NCBI GenBank assembly: GCA_015709595.1
Contig: CP054178.1
Span: forward strand, 3,291,205 to 3,355,204
Origin: Phycisphaeraceae bacterium
GTDB lineage: Bacteria; Planctomycetota; Phycisphaerae; Phycisphaerales; SM1A02
Direction: 5' to 3'
Length of the DNA: 64,000 bases
Shown: positions 55,901-63,686 of the stretch, piece by piece
How positions within the stretch are numbered: position 1 is the stretch's first letter
Layout of the letters: each line of letters starts with the position of its first letter
Made by a program: the position numbers and the translations under genes
Notes under the pieces: generated by a model
What the model was told of the DNA's origin: nothing
What the model saw: the letters and a program-made list of their open reading frames with translations, nothing else
Database searches by the model: none

Positions 55901-56413
55901 CTGCTTCACGACGACGGAGCCGCCGCTCGCGTCGGTCATGGTGGCGTCGGCGACTCCCGCCTCGAAGATGCGCGCGATGCCCGGATGCCGCAACCGGGCG
56001 AGGATGCGGGCCTCGTACTCGAAGCGCCGGGCGGCGTCGCCCGCGGCGAACTCACGCCGCAGCAGTTTGATCGCCACCGTGCGGCGCGGGTGGTCCTGCT
56101 GGGCGAGGTAGACCACGCCGAAGCCGCCCTCGCCCAGGGGTCGCAGGATGCGGTAGCCGCCCACACTGATGGGCCGCAGCCCGGACTCGGACGGACGCAT
56201 GGCCGTTTCGACCACGCTTCGCACCGCGGTGCGGAAGGGCTGCGCCGGCTCGATGCCGCCGGATGCGTCGTGTTGGAGTAGATCCTGCACGGCGCGGCGC
56301 AGGTCGTCATCATCGGCGCACCGGGCGGCGACGAAGGCGTCGCGCTCGACGGGCTCACACCGCAGCGCGGCATGAAAGATCGTTTCAACCTGCCGAAACC
56401 GCTCGGGCGTCAT
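52937..56413 (-). CDS. Ser/Thr protein kinase with membrane segment and WD40-like repeats
   Basis: A 1158-residue protein. The kinase domain (about 85-395) has LGEGGFGVVYLA, VAIKLL (Lys), HRDLKPDN and DFGVARL, all intact. A transmembrane segment follows (VALSVAAGFLLLLTASSVVGWSLF, around 418-440). The C-terminal half is a set of WD40-like blades (LSPDGSLLVGS, FSPDGAVLAAGGSDGRIHRWD, AVTGGWDGAVRVWN). A dispersed repeat at 53151-53180 inserts SAVSHQPSA near residue 1080. It overlaps the sigma factor gene by 4 bases (ATGA). The blades could be outside the membrane. Confidence 0.9.
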   Translation of the reverse strand: MTPERFRQVETIFHAALRCEPVERDAFVAARCADDDDLRRAVQDLLQHDASGGIEPAQPFRTAVRSVVETAMRPSESGLRPISVGGYRILRPLGEGGFGVVYLAQQDHPRRTVAIKLLRREFAAGDAARRFEYEARILARLRHPGIARIFEAGVADATMTDASGGSVVVKQPFLALEYIEGPNLVEFALGDGTTWPPLSVRDRLTLFARVCDALQHAHQHGVIHRDLKPDNILVAIDDAAPPAGEDGAAFTTDDTTARLAAVRPTLLDFGVARLIDHDPDFTRAHTQQGHLVGTLAYMSPEQVAGDAAIIDTRSDIYAMGVLLYQLLSGTPPYDVHGISLPEAVRLIREHDPPPLRSLDRAIRAEANAIIQRAMAKDRERRYASMAELAADVRRLLTGQPVAARGDSAWYVLGKTVRRHRVALSVAAGFLLLLTASSVVGWSLFVQARSANARAAVLLRDSYLSEARAIRTGDGVGRRFAAVESLRKAADIRMDADLRTEAIAALTLSDFQTLGQRPAAAISVRGLTTIDRLAIIGDDGVIRIEDATTGREIASLRAGNIPPARWRFSPDGAYLGAGYAAGGSGAVVIWRLGDDEPVLRLASPTSRGDFLLGQDDAGRPWVALIDTSGRVDFRRLPSGETFASASFDGEPGWLALSPDGSLLVGSRSGGRVLHVLRLDTGEMVAAIDSPVILRSPCFSPDGAVLAAGGSDGRIHRWDTTTWQSLPAMDGHRATVAEVILAGDLAVTGGWDGAVRVWNWRTGRQLFAPVVGAALQGFDGRRLVLSTADHVSVLSLVDDSPCTTLTAPGPLGAEATAAFSGDGRFLLVSGRCGLTIWDTADWSRRMLATQPARSVLWLDGDRETSVHHDARGRSPRIAAIVSGELCVWDADMLTTGGSNGRVDAPLESRASPPPAPRILWRGAASAWITHDHAPGRVVILSGRDLLRLNVDTGETTPLIPASPTIAGGERPHLDPAGRWLFIGAWHGPPAAVLDTATGLPLLTIDQTSVRGGFTPDGSRLLIATAGRLLVYDSADWTMPRELARYEPRLPNVAGGAAASPDGPLIAHTVPPHEVVLLGGRPSAVSHQPSAEGTQPRGNPHAAPGAVVPLAALPNPEQYGVPDLRFSPDGSMLIVLTLEETILVWRLNDLRAMLDEHGLGW
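53151..53180. repeat. Dispersed GCTGACGGCTGATGG repeat inside the kinase gene
   Basis: This 30-base unit is the same as the arm of the palindrome at 13760-13846. It is in frame and adds about ten residues (containing SAVSHQPSA) to a loop between WD40-like blades. Confidence 0.7.
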
Positions 56414-57009
56414 GGCGTGCGCGGCCTCCCCGCGCCGGGCGGTGCGTCACCCTCCGCCAGTTCCTTCGCCAGCCAGGCGCGGGCGAAACGCCAGTCCGCT
56501 TCGGCGGTGGAGAGCGAGACGCCCAGCACGTCCGCCGCCTCCTCCATCGTCATGCCGGCGAAGAATCGCATCTCAACCAGACGGGCCTTGCGTTCGTCGA
56601 GTGCCTGGAGTCGCTCGATGGCTTCGTGCAGCTCCAGCGCCTCCACACCGTTCGACGGCTGCGGAACCAACGCCGGGTCCAGCCCCAGCATCGTGCGGCC
56701 GCCCCCCCGCTTCTCGGCCTTGTGCGCCAGCGCGTGGTTGACCAGCGTGTTTCGCATGGCCTTGGCGGCGACCGCCAGAAAGTGCGCTCGACTCCGCCAG
56801 TCGGGCTGCGCCCCTCGGATCAACCGCACATACGCCTCGTGCACCAGCGCGGTGGGTTGAAGGGTGTGGCCCGGGCGTTCCTCCCGCAGGTAGGCGGCCG
56901 CCAGACGACGCAACTCGTCGTAGACGATGGGCAGCAGGGCGTCCGCCGCGCTGCGGCTGCCGGCGTGCATCTGTTCGAGCAACTGGGTGGCATCGTGCGG
57001 TTGGCTCAT
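56410..57009 (-). CDS. ECF-type RNA polymerase sigma factor
   Basis: The 199-residue protein has region 2 (YDELRRLAAAYLREERPGHTLQPTALVHEAYVRLIRG) and region 4 (RLVEMRFFAGMTMEEAADVLGVSLSTAEADWRFARAWL) of the ECF family that occurs with Ser/Thr kinases in planctomycetes and acidobacteria. No anti-sigma gene is present; the kinase directly downstream, overlapping by 4 bases, is the probable control partner. A promoter-like pair lies upstream at 57049-57076. Confidence 0.9.
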   Translation of the reverse strand: MSQPHDATQLLEQMHAGSRSAADALLPIVYDELRRLAAAYLREERPGHTLQPTALVHEAYVRLIRGAQPDWRSRAHFLAVAAKAMRNTLVNHALAHKAEKRGGGRTMLGLDPALVPQPSNGVEALELHEAIERLQALDERKARLVEMRFFAGMTMEEAADVLGVSLSTAEADWRFARAWLAKELAEGDAPPGAGRPRTP

Positions 57010-57048
57010 GCATCACTCCCGCCCAGGACGCCTTGGCATGGATGGCCG

Positions 57049-57076
57049 ATCATAGGGAATCGCCACGTTTTTTCAG
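57049..57076 (-). promoter_or_regulatory. Candidate promoter of the sigma factor-kinase operon
   Basis: On the minus strand CTGAAA (57071-57076, 4 of 6 to the -35 consensus) and TATGAT (57049-57054, 5 of 6 to TATAAT) are 16 bases apart. The ATG at 57009 lies about 33 bases beyond the predicted start. Confidence 0.4.
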
Positions 57077-57118
57077 TTCAAACCAAGGGCGGCGACGTGT
57101 TTCCCTGCTGATGAGGGC

Positions 57119-57436
57119 ATGAGAGACCCTCGACCAACGCAGCCGGATGACCGCCCGAACGAACAGGCCGCATCCACGCGCATCATCGTGCATGGCGAGC
57201 CGACCGTCGCACTGTGCATCGCCCGCGACCACACGGACGTGACGGTGCTGCTTCTCGTCCGCGATTGGCAGGCCGTGGACCGGGCCCGCGACGCCGCCCA
57301 TGCAGCGGGCGTGGCGGATCGGCTCTCGGTGCGCCACCAGAGCGCAGCGGCGGCGCTCGGGCTGACGGCTCCGCTGGTTGGGTCTTCCGTCACCAGGCCG
57401 CAACCGCGGGCCGGCGGCATCACGAAACGCGCTTGA
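57119..57436 (+). CDS. Small hypothetical protein
   Basis: The 105-residue protein has a polar, Pro-rich start and then an apparently folded part (TRIIVHGEPTVALCIARDH, VTVLLLVRDWQAVDRARDAA). No signal, membrane segment or family is recognised. It precedes the MddA-like gene by 30 bases on the same strand and may be its operon partner. Low complexity is limited and codon use looks normal, but confidence is modest. Confidence 0.45.
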   Translation: MRDPRPTQPDDRPNEQAASTRIIVHGEPTVALCIARDHTDVTVLLLVRDWQAVDRARDAAHAAGVADRLSVRHQSAAAALGLTAPLVGSSVTRPQPRAGGITKRA

Positions 57437-57466
57437 CAATCCTCGCAATTTTCCCGGAGCATCTCC

Positions 57467-58267
57467 ATGAGCACCACCACCATGCCCCTCGACTCGCAAC
57501 GAATCAGGCCCGAGCGACTGTCGCCCGCCGCCCGTGCGGGGATCTTTGCATTCGGACTGGTCGCCTACCTCGCCTTCTTCGTGACCATCTGCTGGGGCAT
57601 CGCCTTCGTGGGCAACTGGATCGTGCCCAAGACGATCGATTCGGGCACGCCGGGGCCGATCATTCCCTCGCTGCTGATCAACGGATCGATCCTGCTGCTC
57701 TTCGTGGTGCAGCACACGATCATGGCCCGCCCGGCGTTCAAGCGATGGTGGACGCGGATCGTGCCCGCTCCGATGGAGCGCAGCATCTTCGTGCTGCTGG
57801 CCAGCGGAATCCTGCTGCTGCTCTTCTGGCAGTGGCGGCCTCTGCCCACGGTGGTGTGGGAGTTCACCCACCCGGTTGCGGTGTACGGATTGAGCGCCCT
57901 GTCGGTGCTGGGGTGGGGGATCGTGTTCCTTTCGTCGTTCCTCATCAACCACTTCGACCTGTTCGGCCTGCGCCAGGCGTGGTTCGCCCTGCGGGCGCGG
58001 GCGTACAAGCCGGTGGGCTTCCGCCTGACGTTCCTGTACAGGTTGGTGCGCCACCCGTTGATGGTGGGCTTTCTCATCGCATTCTGGTCCACGCCGGTGA
58101 TGACCGTCGGCCACCTGTTCTTCGCCATCATGACGACCGGCTACATCCTGTTCGGCACACACGTCGAGGAACGCGACCTGATCGCGGAGCACGGTCAGGC
58201 CTATCTGGATTATCGCAAGCGTGTCCGCGGGCTGATCCCGCTGCCGAAGCGGATGACCAACGCGTGA
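57467..58267 (+). CDS. Methanethiol S-methyltransferase-like membrane protein (MddA/NnrU superfamily)
   Basis: A 266-residue protein with five to six transmembrane segments. It closely follows the MddA pattern: LLFVVQHTIMARPAFKRWW, PMERSIFVLLASGILLLLFW, LINHFDLFGLRQAW, and a C-terminal SAM-binding part with YRLVRHPLMVGFL, TVGHLFFAIMTTGYI and EERDL...HGQAYLDYRKRV. MddA methylates methanethiol to dimethyl sulfide in the inner membrane. The family also includes isoprenylcysteine methyltransferase-like proteins of other function, so the substrate is inferred. Confidence 0.8.
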   Translation: MSTTTMPLDSQRIRPERLSPAARAGIFAFGLVAYLAFFVTICWGIAFVGNWIVPKTIDSGTPGPIIPSLLINGSILLLFVVQHTIMARPAFKRWWTRIVPAPMERSIFVLLASGILLLLFWQWRPLPTVVWEFTHPVAVYGLSALSVLGWGIVFLSSFLINHFDLFGLRQAWFALRARAYKPVGFRLTFLYRLVRHPLMVGFLIAFWSTPVMTVGHLFFAIMTTGYILFGTHVEERDLIAEHGQAYLDYRKRVRGLIPLPKRMTNA

Positions 58268-58282
58268 ACGCGTTCGGTTCGA

Positions 58283-59383
58283 TCATGTTGTCGGTCGCGG
58301 AATCACGTGAATCGCCGGGGCCTTGATGAGGACCGTGACAGGCGACCCCTCACGCAGGGCCAGCTCCTCCCGCGCGGGGCGGGTGATGAGGGCGACCAGA
58401 TCGAAGCCGCAGTGCAGGCCGACGCGGACCAGCGGGCCGTCCGACATGATCGACGTCACCCGGGCCGACAGTTGGTTCCGCGCGCTGGTGTGCGCCGCCG
58501 CGGCGCTCAGCAGCGTCACCTCTTCGCCGCGGATGCACACGGCGGCCGGACCTTCGCGGATATCGGGGGCCAGGGCGGTGAGCTCCACGCCCCCCGCGCC
58601 CACGCGGATGGTCGCCAGACCATCCCGCACCTGGATCACCTGCGCCTGAATCACCGTTTCGACGCCGACCATGCGGGCGACTTCACCGTCCACGGGGCGC
58701 GAGAACACCTCGTCGAGGGGGCCGGTCTGAAGCACCCGGCCCAGGTCCATCACCACGGCCCAGTCTCCCAGGGCGGCGGCCTCCAGCCGATCGTGCGTCA
58801 CCAGCAGGCAGGGGACGCCGAGATCGGCCAGGATCGATCGAAGTTCGCGGCGGAGTTCATCACGGGTCATGGCATCGAGCGCCGAGAGCGGCTCATCAAG
58901 CAGAAGCAGGCGCGGCTTGCGGGCCACCGCACGGGCCAGGGCCACGCGCTGCTGCTGACCCCCGGAAAGTTGCCGCGGAAGCCGTCGCCCAAGCCCTTGG
59001 AGTTGCAGTCGCTCCATGAGCACCCCCACCGTCTCTCGGCGCGCTTCGCGCTGCAGCGAGCGGAGGCCGTAGCCGATGTTCTCTTCGACGGTCAGGTGGG
59101 GAAAGAGGGCGTAGTCCTGGTGGAGGAATCCGACGTTGCGCCGCTGCGGGGGCACGCAGCGATGGGCGTCCGCGTCAAACCACGACTCGTCATCGAAGCG
59201 GATCGTTCCCGCATCCGGCCGCTCCAGCCCCGCCAGACACCGCAGCACGGTCGTCTTGCCGCAGCCGGATGGCCCGAAGAGCACCGTCACCGAGAAGGCG
59301 TCGGCCGGACGATCCAGCGCCATGCGGATGGCGGCGCCGCGCGGGAATCGCTTCTCGAACTCGGCGGAGAGTCGTGCGCTCAT
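58283..59383 (-). CDS. modC: Molybdate ABC importer ATP-binding protein
   Basis: The 366-residue protein has an ABC ATPase domain (Walker A FGPSGCGKTTVLR, signature LSGGQQQRVALARA, Walker B LLLLDEPLSALD) and a C-terminal MOP/TOBE-like region (about 260-366: RVTSIMSDGPLVRVGLHCG). The start at 59383 overlaps the modB stop by 4 bases; a longer in-frame extension is not family-like. It energises molybdate (or tungstate) uptake. Confidence 0.9.
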   Translation of the reverse strand: MSARLSAEFEKRFPRGAAIRMALDRPADAFSVTVLFGPSGCGKTTVLRCLAGLERPDAGTIRFDDESWFDADAHRCVPPQRRNVGFLHQDYALFPHLTVEENIGYGLRSLQREARRETVGVLMERLQLQGLGRRLPRQLSGGQQQRVALARAVARKPRLLLLDEPLSALDAMTRDELRRELRSILADLGVPCLLVTHDRLEAAALGDWAVVMDLGRVLQTGPLDEVFSRPVDGEVARMVGVETVIQAQVIQVRDGLATIRVGAGGVELTALAPDIREGPAAVCIRGEEVTLLSAAAAHTSARNQLSARVTSIMSDGPLVRVGLHCGFDLVALITRPAREELALREGSPVTVLIKAPAIHVIPRPTT

Positions 59384-60042
59384 GCGGCGTCCGCCCGGCG
59401 TTGAAGCCCGTAGGTGATGCAGAGCGCGATGAAGGAGAACCCCAGCAGCAGCAGCGCCGTCTGGTGGGCGGCGGCATAGTTGAGCGTCTGCACGTCGTCG
59501 TAGATGGCGATGGAGATGGTGCGGGTGACGCCGGGGATCGCCCCGCCGACCATGAGCACCACGCCGAATTCTCCCACCGTGTGCGAGAAGGAGAGCACCA
59601 TCCCCGCCAGCACGCCGGGCCAGGAGAGCGGCAGCACCACCCGCCGGAACGTCGCCAACCGGGACTCGCCCAGCGCCCACGAGGCCTCGATCAACCGCTT
59701 GTCCACCGCCGCGAACGATGCCACAAACGGACGCACGGCGAAAGGCAGGTTGAACAGCACCGACGCCAGCAGCAGACCCGCGAAGGAAAACGGAAGCGTC
59801 CCGCCCGTCAGCGATTCATAGGCCTGCCCGATCGGGCTGCGCGGTCCGGTCGCCCAGAGGATGTAGAACCCCAGCACGGTGGGCGGCAGGACGAGCGGCA
59901 ACGCCACCAGCGCATCCACGAAGAATCGCCCTCGGAACCTCGACCACGCCAGCCACATGGCCAAGGGCATTCCCACAACCAGAAGAACAACCGTGGTGCA
60001 GGCGGCCAGTCGGAGCGAGAGCCAGATGGCGTTCCAGTCCAT
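59380..60042 (-). CDS. modB: Molybdate ABC importer permease
   Basis: A 220-residue protein with about five transmembrane segments, typical of ModB. The family EAA-type loop is seen at ASWALGESRLATFRRVVLPLSWPGVLAG. It overlaps modC by 4 bases and follows modA by 3. Confidence 0.93.
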   Translation of the reverse strand: MDWNAIWLSLRLAACTTVVLLVVGMPLAMWLAWSRFRGRFFVDALVALPLVLPPTVLGFYILWATGPRSPIGQAYESLTGGTLPFSFAGLLLASVLFNLPFAVRPFVASFAAVDKRLIEASWALGESRLATFRRVVLPLSWPGVLAGMVLSFSHTVGEFGVVLMVGGAIPGVTRTISIAIYDDVQTLNYAAAHQTALLLLGFSFIALCITYGLQRRADAA

Positions 60043-60045
60043 CGA

Positions 60046-60921
60046 TCACGTTCCGGGGAGAAGAAACCCATATCTGGCCAGAATGACGCGCCCCTCGTCA
60101 CCCAGGAGGAAGGCCGTGAACCGGCGCGCCGCTTCGGAGTCGGTCGAGCGCGTGAGCACCGCTCCGCCCTGCTCCAGCGGGGGATGATCCTCCAGCGGAA
60201 TCAGCCGCATTGTCCCGTGATCCTGCATGGCGGGCGAGAGGGCGAGAGACAGGGCGATGATGCCGATTTCCGCCGCGCCGGATTCCACGAACTGGGCCGC
60301 CTGCGCGATGTTCTCGCCCAGCACGAGGCGATCGCGCACCTGGTCGTACAGCGCGTGCCCGCGCAGGGCCGCTTCCGCCGCGCGCCCATACGGCGCGTGT
60401 GCCGGGTTGGCGATGGCGATACGCCGCACCGATTCGTTGGTCAGAGCGCTGAAGCCGAGATTCTCCAGGTCGATCGGCGACTCCTTCCGCGCCCAGATCA
60501 CCAGCCGCCCGAAGGCGTAGATGAACCGCGAATCCCGTTCCGCCAGGCCCGCGTCGATCAGTCGATCGACGTACGCGACATCCGCCGAAAGATAGATGTC
60601 GAAGGGCGCACCCTGGCTGATCTGCGTATGGAAGCTGCCGGACGACCCGTAGATGGGGGTGACGCGGATGGAACTCTGCCGGGCGTGAAAGGCGTCGATG
60701 ACCTCATCGAGGGCGAACTTCAGGTCCGCCGCCGCCGCCACGCGAATGGCGCGGACGGTTTGCGGCGGTCGTGACCCCGTCTCGGCGGATGATGCACTCC
60801 GGTTCTCGCCGCAGCTCGTGACGGCGCACCATGCCGCCGCGATCACGATCAGGACTGTCACCGTGATGACATGGCGCCCAAGTCTCCTGCTTCCTGGCGT
60901 GAGTCGCATGCGGACTGTCAT
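60046..60921 (-). CDS. modA: Molybdate-binding periplasmic protein
   Basis: This 291-residue protein has a signal peptide that may end in a lipobox (AVTSC) and a ModA domain: IRVAAAADLKFALDEVIDAF, YGSSGSFHTQISQGAPFDIYLSAD, AIANPAHAPYGRAAEAAL and GAAEIGIIALSLAL. It captures molybdate for ModBC. It starts 3 bases after the folD stop, which lies upstream on the same strand. Confidence 0.93.
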   Translation of the reverse strand: MTVRMRLTPGSRRLGRHVITVTVLIVIAAAWCAVTSCGENRSASSAETGSRPPQTVRAIRVAAAADLKFALDEVIDAFHARQSSIRVTPIYGSSGSFHTQISQGAPFDIYLSADVAYVDRLIDAGLAERDSRFIYAFGRLVIWARKESPIDLENLGFSALTNESVRRIAIANPAHAPYGRAAEAALRGHALYDQVRDRLVLGENIAQAAQFVESGAAEIGIIALSLALSPAMQDHGTMRLIPLEDHPPLEQGGAVLTRSTDSEAARRFTAFLLGDEGRVILARYGFLLPGT

Positions 60922-60924
60922 GGA

Positions 60925-61779
60925 TCATCTTTCCGCTGCCTCGACGGTGTTGCGCAGCATGGCGGCGACGGTGACCGGCCCCACGCCGCCCGGCACGGGC
61001 GACACATGCGAGGCGACCTGCACGACTTCCTCGAAGCAGACGTCCCCCACCGTGCGTGACCTGCCGTCCGGTCCGGTCACGCGGCAGATGCCCACATCCA
61101 CCACGACCGCGCCGGGCTTGACCATGTCGCCGCGGATCAGGTTGGGCACGCCCGCGGCGGAGATGAGCACATCCGCCTGGCGCGTCTCGGCGGCCAGGTC
61201 GCGCGTGTACTTGTTGGTCGAGACGGTCGTGGCCTCGGCCCGCATGAGCAGAATCGCCACCGGCTTGCCCACGATGTTGCTCGCCCCCACGCACACGCAC
61301 CGCGCCCCGCGCAACTCCACGCCGGTTGATTCGATCATCTCCATCACCGCCAGCGCGGTGCAAGGCACCAGCGAGCGACGGCCGTACACCACGCGCCCGA
61401 TATTGGCCGGGTTGACGCCCTCGACGTCCTTCTCCGGGTCGATCAGGGCGTGGATACGCTCCGTATCGACGCCCGGCGGCAGGGGCAGATGCACCATGAT
61501 CGCCGCGATGGCCTCGTCGGCGTTCATCAGCAGCACGCGCCCGGCGACCTCCTCGTAGCCCGCTCCATCGGGCAGGCGATGAAGTTTGTACTCGATGCCC
61601 ACCTCGGCGCAGGAAGCCGCCTGGTTGCGGGCGTAAATCTCCCCCGCCGCGTCGGCCCCGACCAGCAGGGCGTCCAGCCGCACCGCGCGGTGCGCCGCCT
61701 TCAGCGCCGCCACCCGCCGTCGCACGTCTCCGCGAATCGCCTCCGCCAATGCCCTACCGTCGATGATGCGAGCCGTCAT
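60925..61779 (-). CDS. folD: FolD-family methylenetetrahydrofolate dehydrogenase, cyclohydrolase residues replaced
   Basis: The 284-residue protein has the whole FolD fold, including the NADP-binding CVGASNIVGKPVAILL and the C-terminal HVSPVPGGVGPVTVAAML. The catalytic YxxxK Lys is Gln (Y49-ARN-Q53; Lys54 in E. coli, Lys56 in human), and the VQLPLP Gln is His (VHLPLP, His97). In the human enzyme the Lys-to-Gln change abolishes cyclohydrolase but keeps dehydrogenase activity. So this protein is probably dehydrogenase only, or has a changed role. It sits next to modABC with no obvious link. Confidence 0.88.
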   Translation of the reverse strand: MTARIIDGRALAEAIRGDVRRRVAALKAAHRAVRLDALLVGADAAGEIYARNQAASCAEVGIEYKLHRLPDGAGYEEVAGRVLLMNADEAIAAIMVHLPLPPGVDTERIHALIDPEKDVEGVNPANIGRVVYGRRSLVPCTALAVMEMIESTGVELRGARCVCVGASNIVGKPVAILLMRAEATTVSTNKYTRDLAAETRQADVLISAAGVPNLIRGDMVKPGAVVVDVGICRVTGPDGRSRTVGDVCFEEVVQVASHVSPVPGGVGPVTVAAMLRNTVEAAER

Positions 61780-61830
61780 GGGCGTAGGATAGCGACCATC
61801 GTGCCAGTCCGTGTTCGCCGGACTGAATCA

Positions 61831-61990
61831 GAAACCACGGATGAACACGGATGTGGGAGACGAGCGCACCATGCATCAACGTTCGATGAAACCGCGACCA
61901 GGTTTCCGATGAAACGGTGGCGGTTCTGGGGGCGTGCTGGCGCGATCCCGGATTGCCTCCCTTCGATCCGCGTTCATTGGTGTTCATCGG
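61831..61990. repeat. Palindromic repeat with CACGGATGAACACGGATG arms
   Basis: The left arm is at about 61831-61853 and the imperfect right arm at about 61965-61990 (GATCCGCGTTCATTGGTG type). They fill most of the 228-base gap between folD and the aminotransferase gene. No gene is seen in it. Confidence 0.5.
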
Positions 61991-62007
61991 CGGCTCCATT
62001 CCACATC

Positions 62008-62880
62008 ATGCGCGTCTACCTCAACGGCGATATTCTCGATTCAGAACGGGCGGCCATCAGCCCGTTCGACCGCGGATTTCTCTTTGGCGACGGCGTCTAT
62101 GAGGCCGTGCTCTTCTTCAACCGCGTGGGTGTGGGAATGGAACTGCACGTCGAGCGGCTGGGACGCAGTCTCGACCGCGCGGGCATCACGGGGTTCGACC
62201 CGTCCACGTTTCACGACATCGCCCGCGATCTGCTGGCGGACTCCGGAATCGACAACGCCATGATCTACCTGCAGGTGACGCGGGGCGTACAGATGCCGCG
62301 CAAGCACCTGCCCGGGCCGCGCATGACCCCCACCGTCTTCGCCTACGCCAACCCCGTCGCGGGGCTGGAGAGCATGCGCGAGCCGCAATCCATCCGTTGC
62401 GTCATCGTGCCGGATGATCGCTGGGCCCACTGCGCCATCAAGTCCACCAGTCTCATCGCCAACGTGCTGGCGGGCATGGAAGGCGCACGGCGCGACGCGG
62501 ATGAAGTCATCCAGCACCGGGGCGGCTGGATCACCGAGGGCGCGATGAGCAACGTATTCGTCGTGCGCCGCAACGTCGTCCTCACGCCGCCCGATGACGC
62601 CTACCCGTCGATCCTCTCCGGCGTGATGCGGCGCATGCTCCTCGATGCGGCGGCGGGTTCGCGGTTCCGCGTCGAAGTGCGACCCGTCCACATCGATGAA
62701 GTGCGGCAGGCGGACGAGGCCTTCATCACCTCCAGCCGACGCCTGCTCGACGCCGTCACGTCCATCGACGGCAGCCCCGTGGGCGCGGGGGCGGTCGGAC
62801 CCGTCACGCGGGGGCTGTTCGACCTGCTGCGGGCCAGGGTCGCGGAGCAGTGCGCGGTCCACCTACAATCCTGTCCATGA
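62008..62880 (+). CDS. dat: D-amino acid aminotransferase, PLP fold type IV
   Basis: A 290-residue enzyme. PLP lysine is Lys145 in AIKSTSLIANVLA. The RKH motif (MPRKHLPG, Arg98 and His100) marks D-amino acid aminotransferases over branched-chain ones. Other blocks are FDRGFLFGDGVYEAV (Tyr31) and EGAMSNVFVV. It could supply D-alanine or D-glutamate for peptidoglycan. The start at 62008 gives the usual N-terminus; coaX overlaps by 4 bases. Confidence 0.9.
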   Translation: MRVYLNGDILDSERAAISPFDRGFLFGDGVYEAVLFFNRVGVGMELHVERLGRSLDRAGITGFDPSTFHDIARDLLADSGIDNAMIYLQVTRGVQMPRKHLPGPRMTPTVFAYANPVAGLESMREPQSIRCVIVPDDRWAHCAIKSTSLIANVLAGMEGARRDADEVIQHRGGWITEGAMSNVFVVRRNVVLTPPDDAYPSILSGVMRRMLLDAAAGSRFRVEVRPVHIDEVRQADEAFITSSRRLLDAVTSIDGSPVGAGAVGPVTRGLFDLLRARVAEQCAVHLQSCP

Positions 62881-63686
62881 CCAGCACCCGGCTGTCGTTC
62901 ATCGGCCTGAACATCGGCAACACACGCACCCAGATCGGGCGTTTCGTGGACGGCGCGCCGACCGCCGAGCGCAAGATCGACAACGCCGACGTGCGGCTGG
63001 TGCTCGCCGCGGTGCTCGAGGAGTGCCGGGCGCTGGGCGGCGAAGGGCGCACCATCGTCGTGGTGGCCTCCGTCAACGACCGCGTCGCCTCGCAGGTCGA
63101 GTCGGGGCTGGCGGACACCGGCAAGGTCGATCTCTACCGGATCGGCGAGGACCTGCCGGTGCCCATCGGCACGCGGCTCGACCCGGAGACGATCACGGGC
63201 GTCGATCGGCTGCTCAACGCCGCCGCCGCCTTCGCGGTGATGAAGCAGGCGTGCGTGATCGTGGACGCGGGCACCGCCGTCACGGTGGACTTCGTGGACG
63301 GCGAGGGCACGTTTCATGGCGGGGCCATCGCGCCGGGCGCCCGCATGCAACTGAAGTCGATGCACGGGGGCACGGCGGCGCTGCCCGAGCTCGACTTCCG
63401 CGCTCCGGACGACGAGCCCTTCGGACGCAACACCGCCCAGGCCATGCTGCAGGGCGTGTTCCACGGCATCCGCGGGCTGGTGTGGAAACTGGTCGAGCGG
63501 TACGCCGAATCGTACGGCGCCTTCCCGCCCGTCATCGCCACGGGTGGGGACGCGGCGACGCTCTTCCAGGGCGACGGGCTGGTGGATCGCATCGTGCCCG
63601 ATCTCACCCTGCGAGGAATGGCCGAGGCGGTGCGGCAGTCGCTCGATTCGCCGAACGATGAAGCGGCGACCCATGACCACGGCTGA
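62877..63686 (+). CDS. coaX: Type III pantothenate kinase
   Basis: The 269-residue enzyme phosphorylates pantothenate, the first step of coenzyme A synthesis. It has the ASKHA phosphate loops LNIGNTRTQIGRF, the conserved TGVDRLLNAAAAF and DAGTAVTVDFVDG, and the late ATGGDAATLF. The start at 62877 overlaps the aminotransferase stop by 4 bases. The next gene starts inside its last 14 bases. Confidence 0.93.
   Translation: MTSTRLSFIGLNIGNTRTQIGRFVDGAPTAERKIDNADVRLVLAAVLEECRALGGEGRTIVVVASVNDRVASQVESGLADTGKVDLYRIGEDLPVPIGTRLDPETITGVDRLLNAAAAFAVMKQACVIVDAGTAVTVDFVDGEGTFHGGAIAPGARMQLKSMHGGTAALPELDFRAPDDEPFGRNTAQAMLQGVFHGIRGLVWKLVERYAESYGAFPPVIATGGDAATLFQGDGLVDRIVPDLTLRGMAEAVRQSLDSPNDEAATHDHG

Noticed and set aside
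57214-58326. 370-codon plus-strand frame overlapping the MddA-like gene
   Set aside because: Different frame over a gene with strong family motifs and transmembrane pattern; composition is Arg/His/Pro-rich.
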